Positions 24,891 through 34,573 of a DNA stretch of 64,000 bases are shown in pieces. The stretch lies in contig JBLRWS010000002.1 in NCBI GenBank assembly GCA_047921075.1, positions 1 to 64,000 on the forward strand, read 5' to 3'. Made by a program: the position numbers and the translations under genes. Every line of letters starts with the position of its first letter. The stretch's first letter is position 1. Below the pieces are notes generated by a model. The model worked only from the letters and a program-made list of their open reading frames with translations, was not told the origin of the DNA and did no database searches. This DNA comes from JBLRWS01 sp047921075. Lineage in GTDB: Bacteria; Bacteroidota; Rhodothermia; Balneolales; Balneolaceae.

Positions 24891-26219
24891 TTACATATCC
24901 AGTTTGGCAATTCGGTGCTGGAACTGTTTGATTGCAAACTCCAGAAACCAATCTTTATCCAGTCCAAAGGGCACCTCATCATACGGTTCAAAGATCTCGT
25001 GGATCATGTTCGTGGCGTCATTCAGTAGATCCTCAAGATGCTCTTCAAATGCCGGTTTCAAATCGATGTTATCCTGCAGTAAACGATTGATGAGATAGAT
25101 GCCAAAAGCAATGTGGCGCGATTCGTCCTGTTTTAAAAGAGTGATACCTTTCTGCATGCCGGGCATCAGATCATTATCGTTCAACATCTTATAGTAGGCT
25201 TCGTATCCGGTTTCGGCCAGTGTGCCTTCAACAATCATGTTGTATGTTCCGGCTGCTTTTAACTGTGCAAGCGGGGAGGCGTCCTCCTCCAGCCGATGAA
25301 GCGCCTGGGGTAGTTTGGTATAAAAAACGGTGCGATAGAAAGGCTTGTGAAATCGCTCGAAGTCGTGTCCGCGTCCAAACACGTCGGTTACATATCGTGA
25401 GAAGAACTCTGTATGTTTCGCTTCTTCCCATAAGAACGACGTTAGATAAATCTCCTCTTCGATTCGACCTTCCTTAGCAATCACTCGAATAAGCGGCAGA
25501 AGATCCAGCGTAACCGCTTCTTCACCGGCCATGAAGAGCCCGGTCAAATGGAGGATTATCTCCTTCTGTTTCGGTTCAAGCAACTCCCAGTCGGCGCGAT
25601 CCTTCTCAAGGTCGATATCCGAAGGGTTCCAAATGCCCAACCGTTTCGATTTTTGAAAGAGCTGCATCGGAAAGCTCTCATGATCCAGCCCTTTACGAAC
25701 CGTTTTATAATACGTACGTTTAAATTCTCCATTTGTGTGTTTAGCTGTATGCGCCGCTGTTGATGCCCCGGCTTTACCATGGCTGTAATCCGGAGCGCAT
25801 TTCAATAATTCGGTCGCCGCTTTTTTTTGCGTAGAGAGAAGAAATAAACTCCCTTTTTCCAGTTTGATGCCGCCTTTCATCAGCAACATCAACGGATCCT
25901 TTTTTTTAGTGATCAGATTTTTCCATGTATATGCATCTCCCGAGAGCACCACATCCGATCGATCTTCATCCTCCTGTTTTGCATATCGTAATTCCTCACA
26001 GCTGCCTTCCTGCAAATCAAGAAAAAAACCAATTGCCTTTTCATCTTCAAACTCATCGGGTGGTGGAACAATTTTAAGCACAATGGGTGCGTTCCATTTT
26101 TTCCCCGCCTTTTGGTAGGAGGTACTACTGTTGATGGCTGTTTGCCACTCACTCATCCACGTACTTGAAAACCAGCTCTTGGTTTGTGACGATTCTTCTT
26201 TCTCTTTTCGAAACCACAT
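24891..26219 (-). CDS. SCP2-like lipid-binding domain fused to R2-like ligand-binding oxidase (R2lox)
   Basis: 442 residues. Residues about 20-142 resemble an SCP2 sterol-carrier domain (IGFFLDLQEGSCEELRYA, then DVVLSGDAYTWKNLI, DPLMLLMKGGIKLEKGSL). Residues about 175-442 are R2lox: the metal ligands Glu233, Glu266, His269, Glu331, Glu366 and His369 are present, as are Val236 and Tyr326, the partners of the Tyr-Val cross-link. Spacing matches mycobacterial R2lox (E68, V71, E101, H104, Y162, E167, E202, H205) to within one residue. R2lox holds a Mn/Fe cofactor and a bound long-chain fatty acid. The fusion suggests the SCP2 part handles the lipid. No signal peptide; it stands alone. Confidence 0.88.
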   Translation of the reverse strand: MWFRKEKEESSQTKSWFSSTWMSEWQTAINSSTSYQKAGKKWNAPIVLKIVPPPDEFEDEKAIGFFLDLQEGSCEELRYAKQEDEDRSDVVLSGDAYTWKNLITKKKDPLMLLMKGGIKLEKGSLFLLSTQKKAATELLKCAPDYSHGKAGASTAAHTAKHTNGEFKRTYYKTVRKGLDHESFPMQLFQKSKRLGIWNPSDIDLEKDRADWELLEPKQKEIILHLTGLFMAGEEAVTLDLLPLIRVIAKEGRIEEEIYLTSFLWEEAKHTEFFSRYVTDVFGRGHDFERFHKPFYRTVFYTKLPQALHRLEEDASPLAQLKAAGTYNMIVEGTLAETGYEAYYKMLNDNDLMPGMQKGITLLKQDESRHIAFGIYLINRLLQDNIDLKPAFEEHLEDLLNDATNMIHEIFEPYDEVPFGLDKDWFLEFAIKQFQHRIAKLDM

Positions 26220-26348
26220 AATGAAATGGTTGTTTTCGGGTTATTTATGGGTGAATGCCTATTTTAAAGTAATGGTTTAAAGCGATATTTTGATACGTTG
26301 GTACAAATACCACCGATAAATTTATAAGTATAATAAAAACAATTAGAT

Positions 26349-28238
26349 ATGGATAGTCTATATCCAGCCTACGATGTGATTGTAGTAGGAGGGGGACACG
26401 CCGGCAGCGAAGCTGCTGCAGCATCTGCAAGATCGGGTGCCAAGACACTTCTCATTACGATGAACCTTGACGCCGTCGCCAAAATGTCGTGTAATCCGGC
26501 AATGGGCGGTGTGGCCAAGGGTCAGCTCGTTCGTGAGATTGATGCGCTTGGGGGCCTTAGTGGTATTGTAAGCGACCGTAGTGGCGTTCAATTTCGAATG
26601 CTCAATCGCAGTAAAGGGCCGGCGATGTGGAGCCCCCGCTGTCAAAGTGATCGCATCCTGTACGCTAATTGTATGCGCCAAGAGCTGGAGGCCATCCCAA
26701 ATTTAACATTCCGCCAGGATAATGTTGTAGACATCATTACCACGGATGACGATAAACAGGTAAAAGGTGCAGTCACCCAGACCGGGCAGTTTTTCGAAAG
26801 CAAAGCGGTTATTCTAACCAGCGGCACCTTTTTAAACGGCTTGATTCATATTGGTGAAAGTCAGTACGGCGGGGGGCGGTCCGGCGAGCGCGCCTCGGTT
26901 GGGATATCGGCATCACTTGAAAAGCTCGGTTTTGAAATTGGCCGATTGAAAACGGGTACGCCTCCGCGTATAGACGGGCGTTCCATTGATTATTCTCAAT
27001 TAGAAATTCAGTACGGAGATGAAAATCCAAGCCCGTTTTCATTCATGACGGAATCTCTCCCATCCAAAGAAGAGCAATTGACCTGTTGGATTGGGTATAC
27101 CAATAATGCGGTTCATGATACCCTTCGAACAGGATTCGACCGCAGCCCGATGTTTAATGGGCGAATCAAATCGATTGGGCCGCGCTACTGCCCGAGTATC
27201 GAAGATAAAATTGATCGTTTCTCAGATAAAGATCAGCATCAGCTTTTTTTAGAGCCGGAAGGTTGGGATACGTACGAAATGTATCTGAATGGATTTTCAA
27301 CATCCCTGCCCGAAGATGTTCAATATCGGGCACTGCGGACCATTCCCGGTTTTGAAAAAGCAGTTATGCTGCGCCCCGGCTATGCCATTGAATATGACTA
27401 TTTTCCACCGTATCAGATCAAGAGAAACCTTGAAACCAAGCGTGTGAACGGACTCTTTTTTGCCGGGCAGATTAATGGAACAACAGGATATGAAGAAGCG
27501 GCCTGTCAGGGGTTGATGGCGGGCATCAATGCGTCGTTATATGTGCAGTCCCGGGAACCGTTTGTCTTGAAGCGGTCAGAAGCGTATATCGGCGTGTTGA
27601 TTGATGATTTAATCAACAAGGGTACCGAAGAGCCTTACCGGATGTTTACCTCTCGCGCAGAACACCGCATTCTACTACGTCAAGATAATGCGGATCTGCG
27701 ATTAACCGAGCTTGGGCATAGAACGGGACTTGTAACCGATGAGCGATATCGCACCTTCAAAAAGAAAAAAAATGAGATAGATGCTCTTTTTGATCTGATC
27801 TCATCCTATACTGTCCGGCCCGAAAAGATGGACCCGATGCTTCAGGAAAAGGGGACATCGGTACTTTCACAGCCGGTAAAAGCGCGTACACTTATTCCCC
27901 GGCCGGAAATCCATCTACAGGATCTTTTGAATGCCGATGAAGAGTTGCACCTTGAGGTTCGTAAAATCACAGATAATCCAACCGTTTTAGAACAGGTTGA
28001 AATTCAGATAAAGTACGAAGGGTATATCAAGCGAGAGTTTGAAATGGTGGAGGAGCTCAGCAAGCAAGAGGAAAAACCGATACCGGATCAGTTAAATTAT
28101 GACCGCATTAAAAGCCTCTCTTCTGAAGGAAAATCAAAACTAAAGAAGATCAAACCGGAAACCATTGGTCAGGCGTCCCGCATCAGCGGCGTATCTGCGA
28201 GTGATGTAGCGGTTCTTATGGTCTATCTTAAAGGGTAA
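26349..28238 (+). CDS. mnmG: tRNA uridine-5-carboxymethylaminomethyl modification enzyme MnmG (GidA)
   Basis: 629 residues. The FAD-binding Rossmann motif VVGGGHAGSEAA starts at residue 12. Family signatures are MSCNPAMGGVAKGQLVREIDA and GLFFAGQINGTTGYEEAACQG, with the C-terminal helical tRNA/MnmE-binding part ending in ASRISGVSASDVAVLMVYLK. With MnmE it builds cmnm5U at wobble position 34. mnmE is not in the window. Its stop is immediately followed by the GTG start of rsmG, with no gap, so the two are a coupled gidA-gidB pair, a common arrangement near replication origins. Confidence 0.96.
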   Translation: MDSLYPAYDVIVVGGGHAGSEAAAASARSGAKTLLITMNLDAVAKMSCNPAMGGVAKGQLVREIDALGGLSGIVSDRSGVQFRMLNRSKGPAMWSPRCQSDRILYANCMRQELEAIPNLTFRQDNVVDIITTDDDKQVKGAVTQTGQFFESKAVILTSGTFLNGLIHIGESQYGGGRSGERASVGISASLEKLGFEIGRLKTGTPPRIDGRSIDYSQLEIQYGDENPSPFSFMTESLPSKEEQLTCWIGYTNNAVHDTLRTGFDRSPMFNGRIKSIGPRYCPSIEDKIDRFSDKDQHQLFLEPEGWDTYEMYLNGFSTSLPEDVQYRALRTIPGFEKAVMLRPGYAIEYDYFPPYQIKRNLETKRVNGLFFAGQINGTTGYEEAACQGLMAGINASLYVQSREPFVLKRSEAYIGVLIDDLINKGTEEPYRMFTSRAEHRILLRQDNADLRLTELGHRTGLVTDERYRTFKKKKNEIDALFDLISSYTVRPEKMDPMLQEKGTSVLSQPVKARTLIPRPEIHLQDLLNADEELHLEVRKITDNPTVLEQVEIQIKYEGYIKREFEMVEELSKQEEKPIPDQLNYDRIKSLSSEGKSKLKKIKPETIGQASRISGVSASDVAVLMVYLKG

Positions 28239-28895
28239 GTGTTTCACGTGAAACAGTCTGTTGAGGAAGTAATTTTAGGTGACGATGTATACCAGAAAGC
28301 TGAAAAACTCTATTCAGCTCATGAAAGTGAATTAGAAAAATATCTTGATCTTTTACTGTCGTGGAATGAAAAAATTAACCTTGTAAGCCGGGCTGTTTCA
28401 CGTGAAACGGTGCGCGAGCACATCATTCATTCGTTGATACCGGCAGTAAAAGTGAATGAAAAATCGCTGATGGAAGGACATCGTGAATGGATAGATACAG
28501 GAACAGGCGGGGGGATGCCGGGCATACCGCTTGCTATCACAAACAAGGAAAGGGCGTTTATTCTTAATGATAATGTCAGGAAAAAAATGGTAGCTGTTGA
28601 GGATATGGCGCGTGAACTCAACCTCGAAAATGCATCTGCCATCGCGAAAAGCATTTCGCTGATCGATCTTCCAAAAGGGACAGGGATTATCAGTAAACAT
28701 GCATTTAAAATAGATGATCTACTACGCCATCGAAAAGGGAAGGGGTGGGAAACCATTCTTTTGTACAAGGGTGTGGAAGATGCTAAAAAAGAGCTCGCCA
28801 GAAGCAGAGGCTGGAACAGGGCGGTTATCTATTCATTTCAATTCACGGGCAATTCCTTTTATGAGGGAAAGGGATTGGTTTTACTCCGCTCCTGA
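28239..28895 (+). CDS. rsmG: 16S rRNA (guanine527-N7)-methyltransferase RsmG (GidB)
   Basis: 218 residues with a GTG start (MFHVKQSVEE) directly after mnmG. The SAM-binding region WIDTGTGGGMPGIPLAI and the start of domain LLSWNEKINLVSRAV are typical of RsmG. It methylates N7 of G527 in 16S rRNA; loss gives low-level streptomycin resistance in other species. The first codons double as a perfect parS site, and a second near-perfect parS lies at 28394-28409 inside the gene. parA and parB do not follow; the next gene is a WYL regulator. Confidence 0.93.
   Translation: MFHVKQSVEEVILGDDVYQKAEKLYSAHESELEKYLDLLLSWNEKINLVSRAVSRETVREHIIHSLIPAVKVNEKSLMEGHREWIDTGTGGGMPGIPLAITNKERAFILNDNVRKKMVAVEDMARELNLENASAIAKSISLIDLPKGTGIISKHAFKIDDLLRHRKGKGWETILLYKGVEDAKKELARSRGWNRAVIYSFQFTGNSFYEGKGLVLLRS
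28240..28255. promoter_or_regulatory. parS site 1 (ParB-binding palindrome)
   Basis: TGTTTCACGTGAAACA, a perfect 16-bp palindrome identical to the classical chromosomal parS consensus. It overlaps the first codons of rsmG (MFHVKQ). It is expected to load ParB clamps for origin segregation. Confidence 0.85.
28394..28409. promoter_or_regulatory. parS site 2
   Basis: TGTTTCACGTGAAACG, which differs from site 1 only in the last base, 154 bp downstream and still inside rsmG. Two sites this close are unlikely to be chance. Confidence 0.75.
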
Positions 28896-28950
28896 GAGAA
28901 ATCTATTTTAGCTTTTCAGTCGGGTTCGCTACCTTCGGTTGAACCAAATA

Positions 28951-29910
28951 ATGGGATCCGATATGGCAAAACTGAACAGCTCGCAACGCAGAATGAAGAT
29001 GATTCTGATGCTTCAGCAATCCACAAAAAGAGTAACAGCCAGCGATATGGCTGAAAAATTTGGGGTGAGCCGGCGAACTATTTTTCGAGATATCCGCGTA
29101 CTGGAAGACCTGAATGTGCCCCTGACCTGGGATGAGGAGAGCGGATATGGGGTAACACACGGATACAAAGTGCCGCCGCTGATGTTTACCACCCGGGAGC
29201 TTGCAACCATTCTGGTGGGGCTTAACTTTGTAAAATCGCAGGTTGATAAACAGCTGGCCAGCGATGCGGGTGGGGTTGAGCTAAAAATTAAACAGGTGCT
29301 GCCGGATGAATTAAAACGATTTATGCAGGCGCTTGAAGATAAAACGGTGGTAGATCCATTTCTTAAATTTGGCCTGGAAAAAAAGGAGGGAGGAAACTGG
29401 TATTTATTATCTACGGCAATTTCAGAGCAGCGCGTGGTGGAATTTCAATACAAAAGCCGGGATGGAGAAACAACGAAAGGCCGGGAAGTTGAGCCGTATC
29501 TCCTGGTATTTTATCGTGACCACTGGAATGTGATCGGCTTTTCCAGAAAACGTGACGATATTCGAAATTTTGTGCTCGACAGCATGTCAGACGTGCAGTT
29601 GACAGACAAAAAATTCATGCCGATTGGCGAAATTAACGCAGAGGCCCTTATTTTTCGATCTAACGAGTCCGGGCAAAAAGTAGAGGTACACATCGACAAA
29701 TCGATCGAAGACGCGTTTAAAGCCAATCTGCCGACTAAAATAATTAAGCGAGAAGAGGTTAGAGATAAAAAAATTAAAGTCTGCTTTCGTTTTGATAATT
29801 TAGACTATCTGAACAGGTGGCTGTTGCAGTTTGGTGAGTTTCATGAAATAATTAAACCAAACCGACTTATTAAAAAAAGAAAGTCTTTACTGAATAAACT
29901 ATTGAAATAA
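28951..29910 (+). CDS. HTH (DeoR-like) and WYL-domain transcriptional regulator
   Basis: 319 residues from the ATG at 28951; a TTG at 28939 and an ATG at 28963 are alternatives. The N-terminal winged HTH is VTASDMAEKFGVSRRTIFRDIRVLEDL (about residues 27-55), where the arginines of SRRTIFRD contact DNA. The middle is a WYL domain (VEFQYKSRDGETTKGREVEPYLLVFYRDHWNVIGF), with the WYL triad itself degenerate (WNV). A WCX-like C-terminal extension is Lys-rich. Such YafY-type proteins respond to nucleotide ligands or ssDNA in defence and repair; no defence genes are adjacent, so the target is unknown. A terminator follows at 29929. Confidence 0.88.
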   Translation: MGSDMAKLNSSQRRMKMILMLQQSTKRVTASDMAEKFGVSRRTIFRDIRVLEDLNVPLTWDEESGYGVTHGYKVPPLMFTTRELATILVGLNFVKSQVDKQLASDAGGVELKIKQVLPDELKRFMQALEDKTVVDPFLKFGLEKKEGGNWYLLSTAISEQRVVEFQYKSRDGETTKGREVEPYLLVFYRDHWNVIGFSRKRDDIRNFVLDSMSDVQLTDKKFMPIGEINAEALIFRSNESGQKVEVHIDKSIEDAFKANLPTKIIKREEVRDKKIKVCFRFDNLDYLNRWLLQFGEFHEIIKPNRLIKKRKSLLNKLLK

Positions 29911-29928
29911 TAAATTATTAATTTAAAT

Positions 29929-29963
29929 AAAAAAAGCCCCTGCTAAATAACAGGGGCTTTTTT
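29929..29963. terminator. Bidirectional terminator between the WYL regulator and gyrA
   Basis: AAAAAAAGCCCCTG pairs with CAGGGGCTTTTTT around an 8-nt loop; it works on both strands for the converging genes. Confidence 0.88.
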
Positions 29964-29983
29964 GTAGTGGATCTCATAACGGA

Positions 29984-32452
29984 TTAGACAACTTCCGCTT
30001 CGGCTTCGTCGTCGTCTTCATTTACCACACGGGTTACGGCTGCAATCTTCCCGTCGTCATCGAGGCGCATGATGCGAACACCTTGTGTGTTTCGGCCCAT
30101 GGTTCGAAGGCCTTTGCACTGCATGCGTATTACTTTGCCGCTGTTGGTAATAACCATCAGGTCATCACCGTCGGATACTTCCTTGAGGGCGATCAACTCT
30201 CCGGTTTTGGGTGTAATCTTTAAGGTGATCACGCCCTTCCCGCCACGGCTCTGCTCGCGGTAGTCATCCACCAGCGATCGCTTGCCATATCCGTTTTCTG
30301 AAATGGCCAATACAGTGGCTTCGTGCGTATTTTTGATTACCACCATATCTACCAGCACATCTTTTTTGTTCAGCGTCATGCCCCGAACACCAGATGTATT
30401 ACGGCCCATTTCACGCGCATCACTCTCGTGGAAGCGAATGGCACGGCCCGTGTTGTTGGCCAAAATAATATTACTTTCTCCATCCGTAAGGGCCGCACCG
30501 AGTAACCGGTCATCGTCCTTAATATTGATTGCAATAATCCCGTCACGGCGTGGGCGGCTGTACGCCTCCAGTAATGTTTTCTTCACCTGCCCCTTTTCGG
30601 TGGCCATGATGATGTAGTGTTTGTTGATGTACTCCTCATCATCCAGCGTTTTAACAGGAACAAAGGTCTTAATACTGTCATCTTTTTCGATATCGATCAG
30701 ATTGACAATGGCACGCCCGCGGGAGAGACGCGAGCCCTCCGGTATTTCATACACTTTGAGCCAGTAACAATTCCCTTTTTCGGTAAAAAAGAGAATGTAA
30801 TTATGATTGGTGGCCACAAACAGATGCTCTACATACTCATCATCTTTGGTTGTGGTGCCTTTCATTCCTTTTCCGCCTCGCCGTTGACGGCGATATCCGC
30901 TAACCGGCATTCTCTTAATGAAGCCTTTATTGGAGATCGTGACCACAACATCTTCATCTGCAATCATGTCTTCAATACTGAAATCTTCGGCAGAGTAGAC
31001 AATTTGAGTACGCCGTTCATCGCCATAGCGCTCTTTCAGCTCCTGGAGTTCTTGTTTGATGATGGCGTTTTGCTGCTCCCGGCTTGAGAGAATGTCGCGG
31101 TACTCAGAAATTTTTTCAACAATGTCGCGATATTCCTGGTCAATCTTATCGCGCTCCAGTCCGGTCAGTTTTTGAAGGCGCATGTCCAAAATGGCCTTGG
31201 CCTGCAGGTCGGTGAGCGCAAACTTTTTCCGAAGGGCTTCATTGGCTTCCTGCGGACTGCTCGATGCACGGATGGTTTTGATCACCTCATCCAGATTGTC
31301 GAGCGCAATTTTGAGCCCTTCCAAAATGTGGGCGCGCGCTTCCGCCTGATCCAGATCATAAATCGTACGGCGGATAATCACCTCTATACGATGCTCGATG
31401 AAATGCTTAATCAGCTCTTTCAATGCCATCACTTTAGGACGGCCCTTCACCAATGCGAGATTAATCACACCAAATGTTTGCTGCATTTGGGTGTATTTGT
31501 ACAGCTGATTGAGCACGACTCCGGCGTTGGCGCTGCGCTTCAGAATAATAACGATACGCATCCCCTCGCGGTCCGACTCATCGCGAATCTCAGAGATTTC
31601 GGTAATTTTTTCGGTATGAACCAGGTTGGCAATTTTCTCAATAAGAGTGGCTTTGTTTACCTGGTACGGAATTTCGGTAACTACAATCTGCTCACGATTG
31701 TTGCGAAGTTCCTCAACGTTGGCTCGGGCGCGCATGGTAATTTTGCCCCGGCCGGTTTCGTAGGCTTCTTTTACACCTTCATAGCCATAAATAATACCAC
31801 CGGTAGGAAAATCGGGCGCGGTGATGTGTTTCATCAGCTCCGATGTTTCAATATCGGGATTATCAATGACGGCAACGGTGCCATCAACCACTTCCGTAAG
31901 GTTGTGCGGCGGCATGTTTGTGGCCATACCCACGGCAATACCCGAAGCGCCGTTCAACAACAGGTTGGGCAGCATGGCGGGCAGAACGGTCGGTTCGGTC
32001 AGTGTATCATCAAAGTTGTCCTGAAAATCGACCGTCTCTTTGTTGATATCGGTAAGCAACTCTTCGGCAATGCGCTGCATACGAACTTCGGTATATCGCA
32101 TCGCGGCGGCGGAGTCACCATCCACCGAGCCAAAGTTACCCTGCCCGTCAACCAGCGGATATCGAAGTGAGAAATCCTGTACCATCCGAACAATGGAGTC
32201 GTAAACGGCACTATCACCATGTGGGTGATACTTACCAAGAACCTCACCGACAATACGGGCACTCTTTTTATAATTTCGGTTGTGCAACATGCCCAGGTCG
32301 CTCATGCCGAAGAGAGCACGCCGATGCACCGGCTTTAAACCGTCTCGTACATCAGGCAGGGCGCGGGATACAATAACCGACATCGAATAATCGATGTACG
32401 ATGATTGCATCTCGTCTTCTATTGAAATAGGTATAATTTTTTCTGTAGCCAT
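29984..32452 (-). CDS. gyrA: DNA gyrase subunit A
   Basis: 822 residues. The breakage-reunion domain carries the catalytic Tyr120 (AAAMRYTEVRM). The quinolone region HPHGDSAVYD keeps Ser81 and Asp85, the positions of E. coli S83 and D87, so it looks quinolone-sensitive. The C-terminal pinwheel domain begins with the GyrA box QRRGGKG (in YRRQRRGGKGMKG), which marks a true gyrase rather than topoisomerase IV, and ends in an acidic tail (DDDEAEAEVV). It follows gyrB by 23 bp in one operon. Gyrase supercoils DNA as an A2B2 complex. Confidence 0.96.
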   Translation of the reverse strand: MATEKIIPISIEDEMQSSYIDYSMSVIVSRALPDVRDGLKPVHRRALFGMSDLGMLHNRNYKKSARIVGEVLGKYHPHGDSAVYDSIVRMVQDFSLRYPLVDGQGNFGSVDGDSAAAMRYTEVRMQRIAEELLTDINKETVDFQDNFDDTLTEPTVLPAMLPNLLLNGASGIAVGMATNMPPHNLTEVVDGTVAVIDNPDIETSELMKHITAPDFPTGGIIYGYEGVKEAYETGRGKITMRARANVEELRNNREQIVVTEIPYQVNKATLIEKIANLVHTEKITEISEIRDESDREGMRIVIILKRSANAGVVLNQLYKYTQMQQTFGVINLALVKGRPKVMALKELIKHFIEHRIEVIIRRTIYDLDQAEARAHILEGLKIALDNLDEVIKTIRASSSPQEANEALRKKFALTDLQAKAILDMRLQKLTGLERDKIDQEYRDIVEKISEYRDILSSREQQNAIIKQELQELKERYGDERRTQIVYSAEDFSIEDMIADEDVVVTISNKGFIKRMPVSGYRRQRRGGKGMKGTTTKDDEYVEHLFVATNHNYILFFTEKGNCYWLKVYEIPEGSRLSRGRAIVNLIDIEKDDSIKTFVPVKTLDDEEYINKHYIIMATEKGQVKKTLLEAYSRPRRDGIIAINIKDDDRLLGAALTDGESNIILANNTGRAIRFHESDAREMGRNTSGVRGMTLNKKDVLVDMVVIKNTHEATVLAISENGYGKRSLVDDYREQSRGGKGVITLKITPKTGELIALKEVSDGDDLMVITNSGKVIRMQCKGLRTMGRNTQGVRIMRLDDDGKIAAVTRVVNEDDDEAEAEVV

Positions 32453-32475
32453 CCGGTTAAATCTGTCTGTGGTGG

Positions 32476-34416
32476 TTAAATATCAAGATTTGCGTACTTG
32501 GAATTGCGTTCGATGAATTCACGGCGGGGCTCCACGTCATCTCCCATCAGGGTAGAAAACATCTTATCGGCTGCCGCGGCATTTTCGACCGTTACCTGTT
32601 GAAGCGTACGGGTTTCGGGGTCCATGGTGGTTTCCCAGAGCTGGCTGGGGTTCATCTCTCCCAATCCCTTGTAGCGAGAGACATCAAACTTCTTCTTCGA
32701 TTTTTTCAGGGATTTTAGAATTTTATCCCGCGTTTCATCATCCCAGGCATATTCAATATGTCCCCGTGTGGTGGTAATACGGTAGAGAGGTGGCGTGGCG
32801 ATATAAATATGGCCATGCTCGACAAGTGGATGCATATATCGGTAGAAAAATGTGAGGAGAAGTGTTCGAATGTGCGATCCATCAACATCCGCATCTGTCA
32901 TGATGATGATTTTGTGATAGCGCAGCTTTTCAAGCTCAAACTCCTCTTCGTGGCCAACGCCCGTACCGAGCGCAGTAATCATGGCCTGAATCTCTTTGTT
33001 TTCGAGAATTTTATTGATCTTGGCTTTCTCAACATTCAGGATTTTACCTCGAAGCGGCAAAATGGCCTGAAAGCTTCGGTTGCGGCCCATTTTTGCGGAG
33101 CCGCCGGCAGAATCACCCTCAACGAGATACACCTCGCAATGCTCCGGATCTTTAATGGAGCAATCGGCCAGTTTACCGGGAAGGCCGCCGCCACTCATCA
33201 CGCTTTTGCGTTGAATGAGCTGCCGCGCTTTTCGGGCAGCTTCACGCGCTTCTGCAGCAAGAACCACTTTTTCAAGGATTTTCTTGGCGGTTTTTGGATT
33301 CTGCTCGAGAAACTCATTTAATTTTTCGTAAACAATCACCTCAACAGCGCTTTGCACCTCCGAGTTGCCCAGCTTGGTCTTGGTCTGTCCTTCGAACTGA
33401 GGTTCGGCAACTTTTACACTGAGTACGCAGGTCATTCCCTCACGGAAATCTTCTCCGGAGATTTGAGTTTTGCTGTTTGCCTTGATGATTTTATTCTTCT
33501 CGGCATACGTTTTAAAACAGCGGGTAAGTGCACGCCGAAAACCGGAGATATGCGTCCCACCCTCACGGGTGTTGATGTTGTTCACATAGGAGTGCACATT
33601 TTCGGTGTACCCGTTATTGTACTGAATGGCCATCTCAACCGGCACGCCCTCTACTTCTCCCTCTATATATATAGGCTCGTTCATTAGCGAGTCGCGGGCT
33701 TCATCCAAATAGGTAACAAAATCCTTCACTCCGCCGGCAAAATGATAGGTCACCGTACGGGTTTCGCTGTCTTCTTCTGCGCGTTCATCAATAATCTCAA
33801 CGGTAATTTGAGGATTCAAAAACGCGAGCTCCCGCATCCTGTCAGCGATGATGTCGAACTTGAACTCGGTGGATTGGGTGAAAATTTCTTTGTCCGGCTT
33901 AAACCGAATCGTAGTACCCGTAAGATCTGTTTTGCCCGTGGTTTTAAGCGGTATTTTAGTGGCACCGCGTTCAAACTCCATCACATAGATATGGCCATCG
34001 CGATAAATTTCGGCTTCAAAGAAGATGGAAAGGGCATTCACACAACTAACACCTACACCATGAAGTCCGCCGGAAACCTTATAACTGTCTTTATCAAATT
34101 TACCGCCGGCGTGGAGTTTCGTAAGAACAACCTCTACGGCCGGAATTTTTAATTTGGGGTGGTCATCTACCGGAATGCCACGGCCGTTGTCGGAAATGGT
34201 GATGGAGCCGTCGTCATGAATGATTACTTTGATGTGATCGCAGTAACCGGCAAGGGCCTCATCGATCGAGTTATCCACAACTTCGTTGATAAGGTGGTGA
34301 AGCCCGCGCTGACCGGTATCGCCGATGTACATGGAGGGCCGTTTTCGTACCGCTTCGAGCCCTTCTAATACCTGAATATTCGACGCTTTATAGTCGTTCA
34401 ATTTTTTATCTGCCAT
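32476..34416 (-). CDS. gyrB: DNA gyrase subunit B
   Basis: 646 residues. The GHKL ATPase domain has NEVVDNSIDEALAGYC and GGLHGVGVSCVNAL, followed by the transducer. The TOPRIM domain has EGDSAGGSAK and the metal motif TDADVDGSHIRTLL, and the C-terminal part includes RYKGLGEMNPSQLWETTMDP. The length is that of the short type without the E. coli insert. It is the first gene of a gyrB-gyrA operon and divergent from rpmB across a 262-bp spacer that holds a DnaA box. Confidence 0.96.
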   Translation of the reverse strand: MADKKLNDYKASNIQVLEGLEAVRKRPSMYIGDTGQRGLHHLINEVVDNSIDEALAGYCDHIKVIIHDDGSITISDNGRGIPVDDHPKLKIPAVEVVLTKLHAGGKFDKDSYKVSGGLHGVGVSCVNALSIFFEAEIYRDGHIYVMEFERGATKIPLKTTGKTDLTGTTIRFKPDKEIFTQSTEFKFDIIADRMRELAFLNPQITVEIIDERAEEDSETRTVTYHFAGGVKDFVTYLDEARDSLMNEPIYIEGEVEGVPVEMAIQYNNGYTENVHSYVNNINTREGGTHISGFRRALTRCFKTYAEKNKIIKANSKTQISGEDFREGMTCVLSVKVAEPQFEGQTKTKLGNSEVQSAVEVIVYEKLNEFLEQNPKTAKKILEKVVLAAEAREAARKARQLIQRKSVMSGGGLPGKLADCSIKDPEHCEVYLVEGDSAGGSAKMGRNRSFQAILPLRGKILNVEKAKINKILENKEIQAMITALGTGVGHEEEFELEKLRYHKIIIMTDADVDGSHIRTLLLTFFYRYMHPLVEHGHIYIATPPLYRITTTRGHIEYAWDDETRDKILKSLKKSKKKFDVSRYKGLGEMNPSQLWETTMDPETRTLQQVTVENAAAADKMFSTLMGDDVEPRREFIERNSKYANLDI

Positions 34417-34573
34417 AAATAGGGTTGAGTAAACGTTAAAATAGCCTCTGAGATGCCTGAAAATACCGCTAATACGCTCAAAATCAAAAGAAGTGAGGGT
34501 TTTTAATCGGAAATTATAAGATGGCGCTTGAGCGGTAATGTTTCGATGAAATCACCCCGTGGATTTCGGGAAG

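Noticed and set aside
31172..32170. Long plus-strand frame (332 codons) antisense to gyrA
   Set aside because: It lies wholly opposite the conserved gyrA gene, has His/Asn-rich low-plausibility composition and no recognisable domain.
34268..34285. TTATCCACA-like box inside gyrB
   Set aside because: It is the codon run for the conserved VVDNSID motif of the ATPase domain, so it is expected from the protein sequence and not regulatory evidence.
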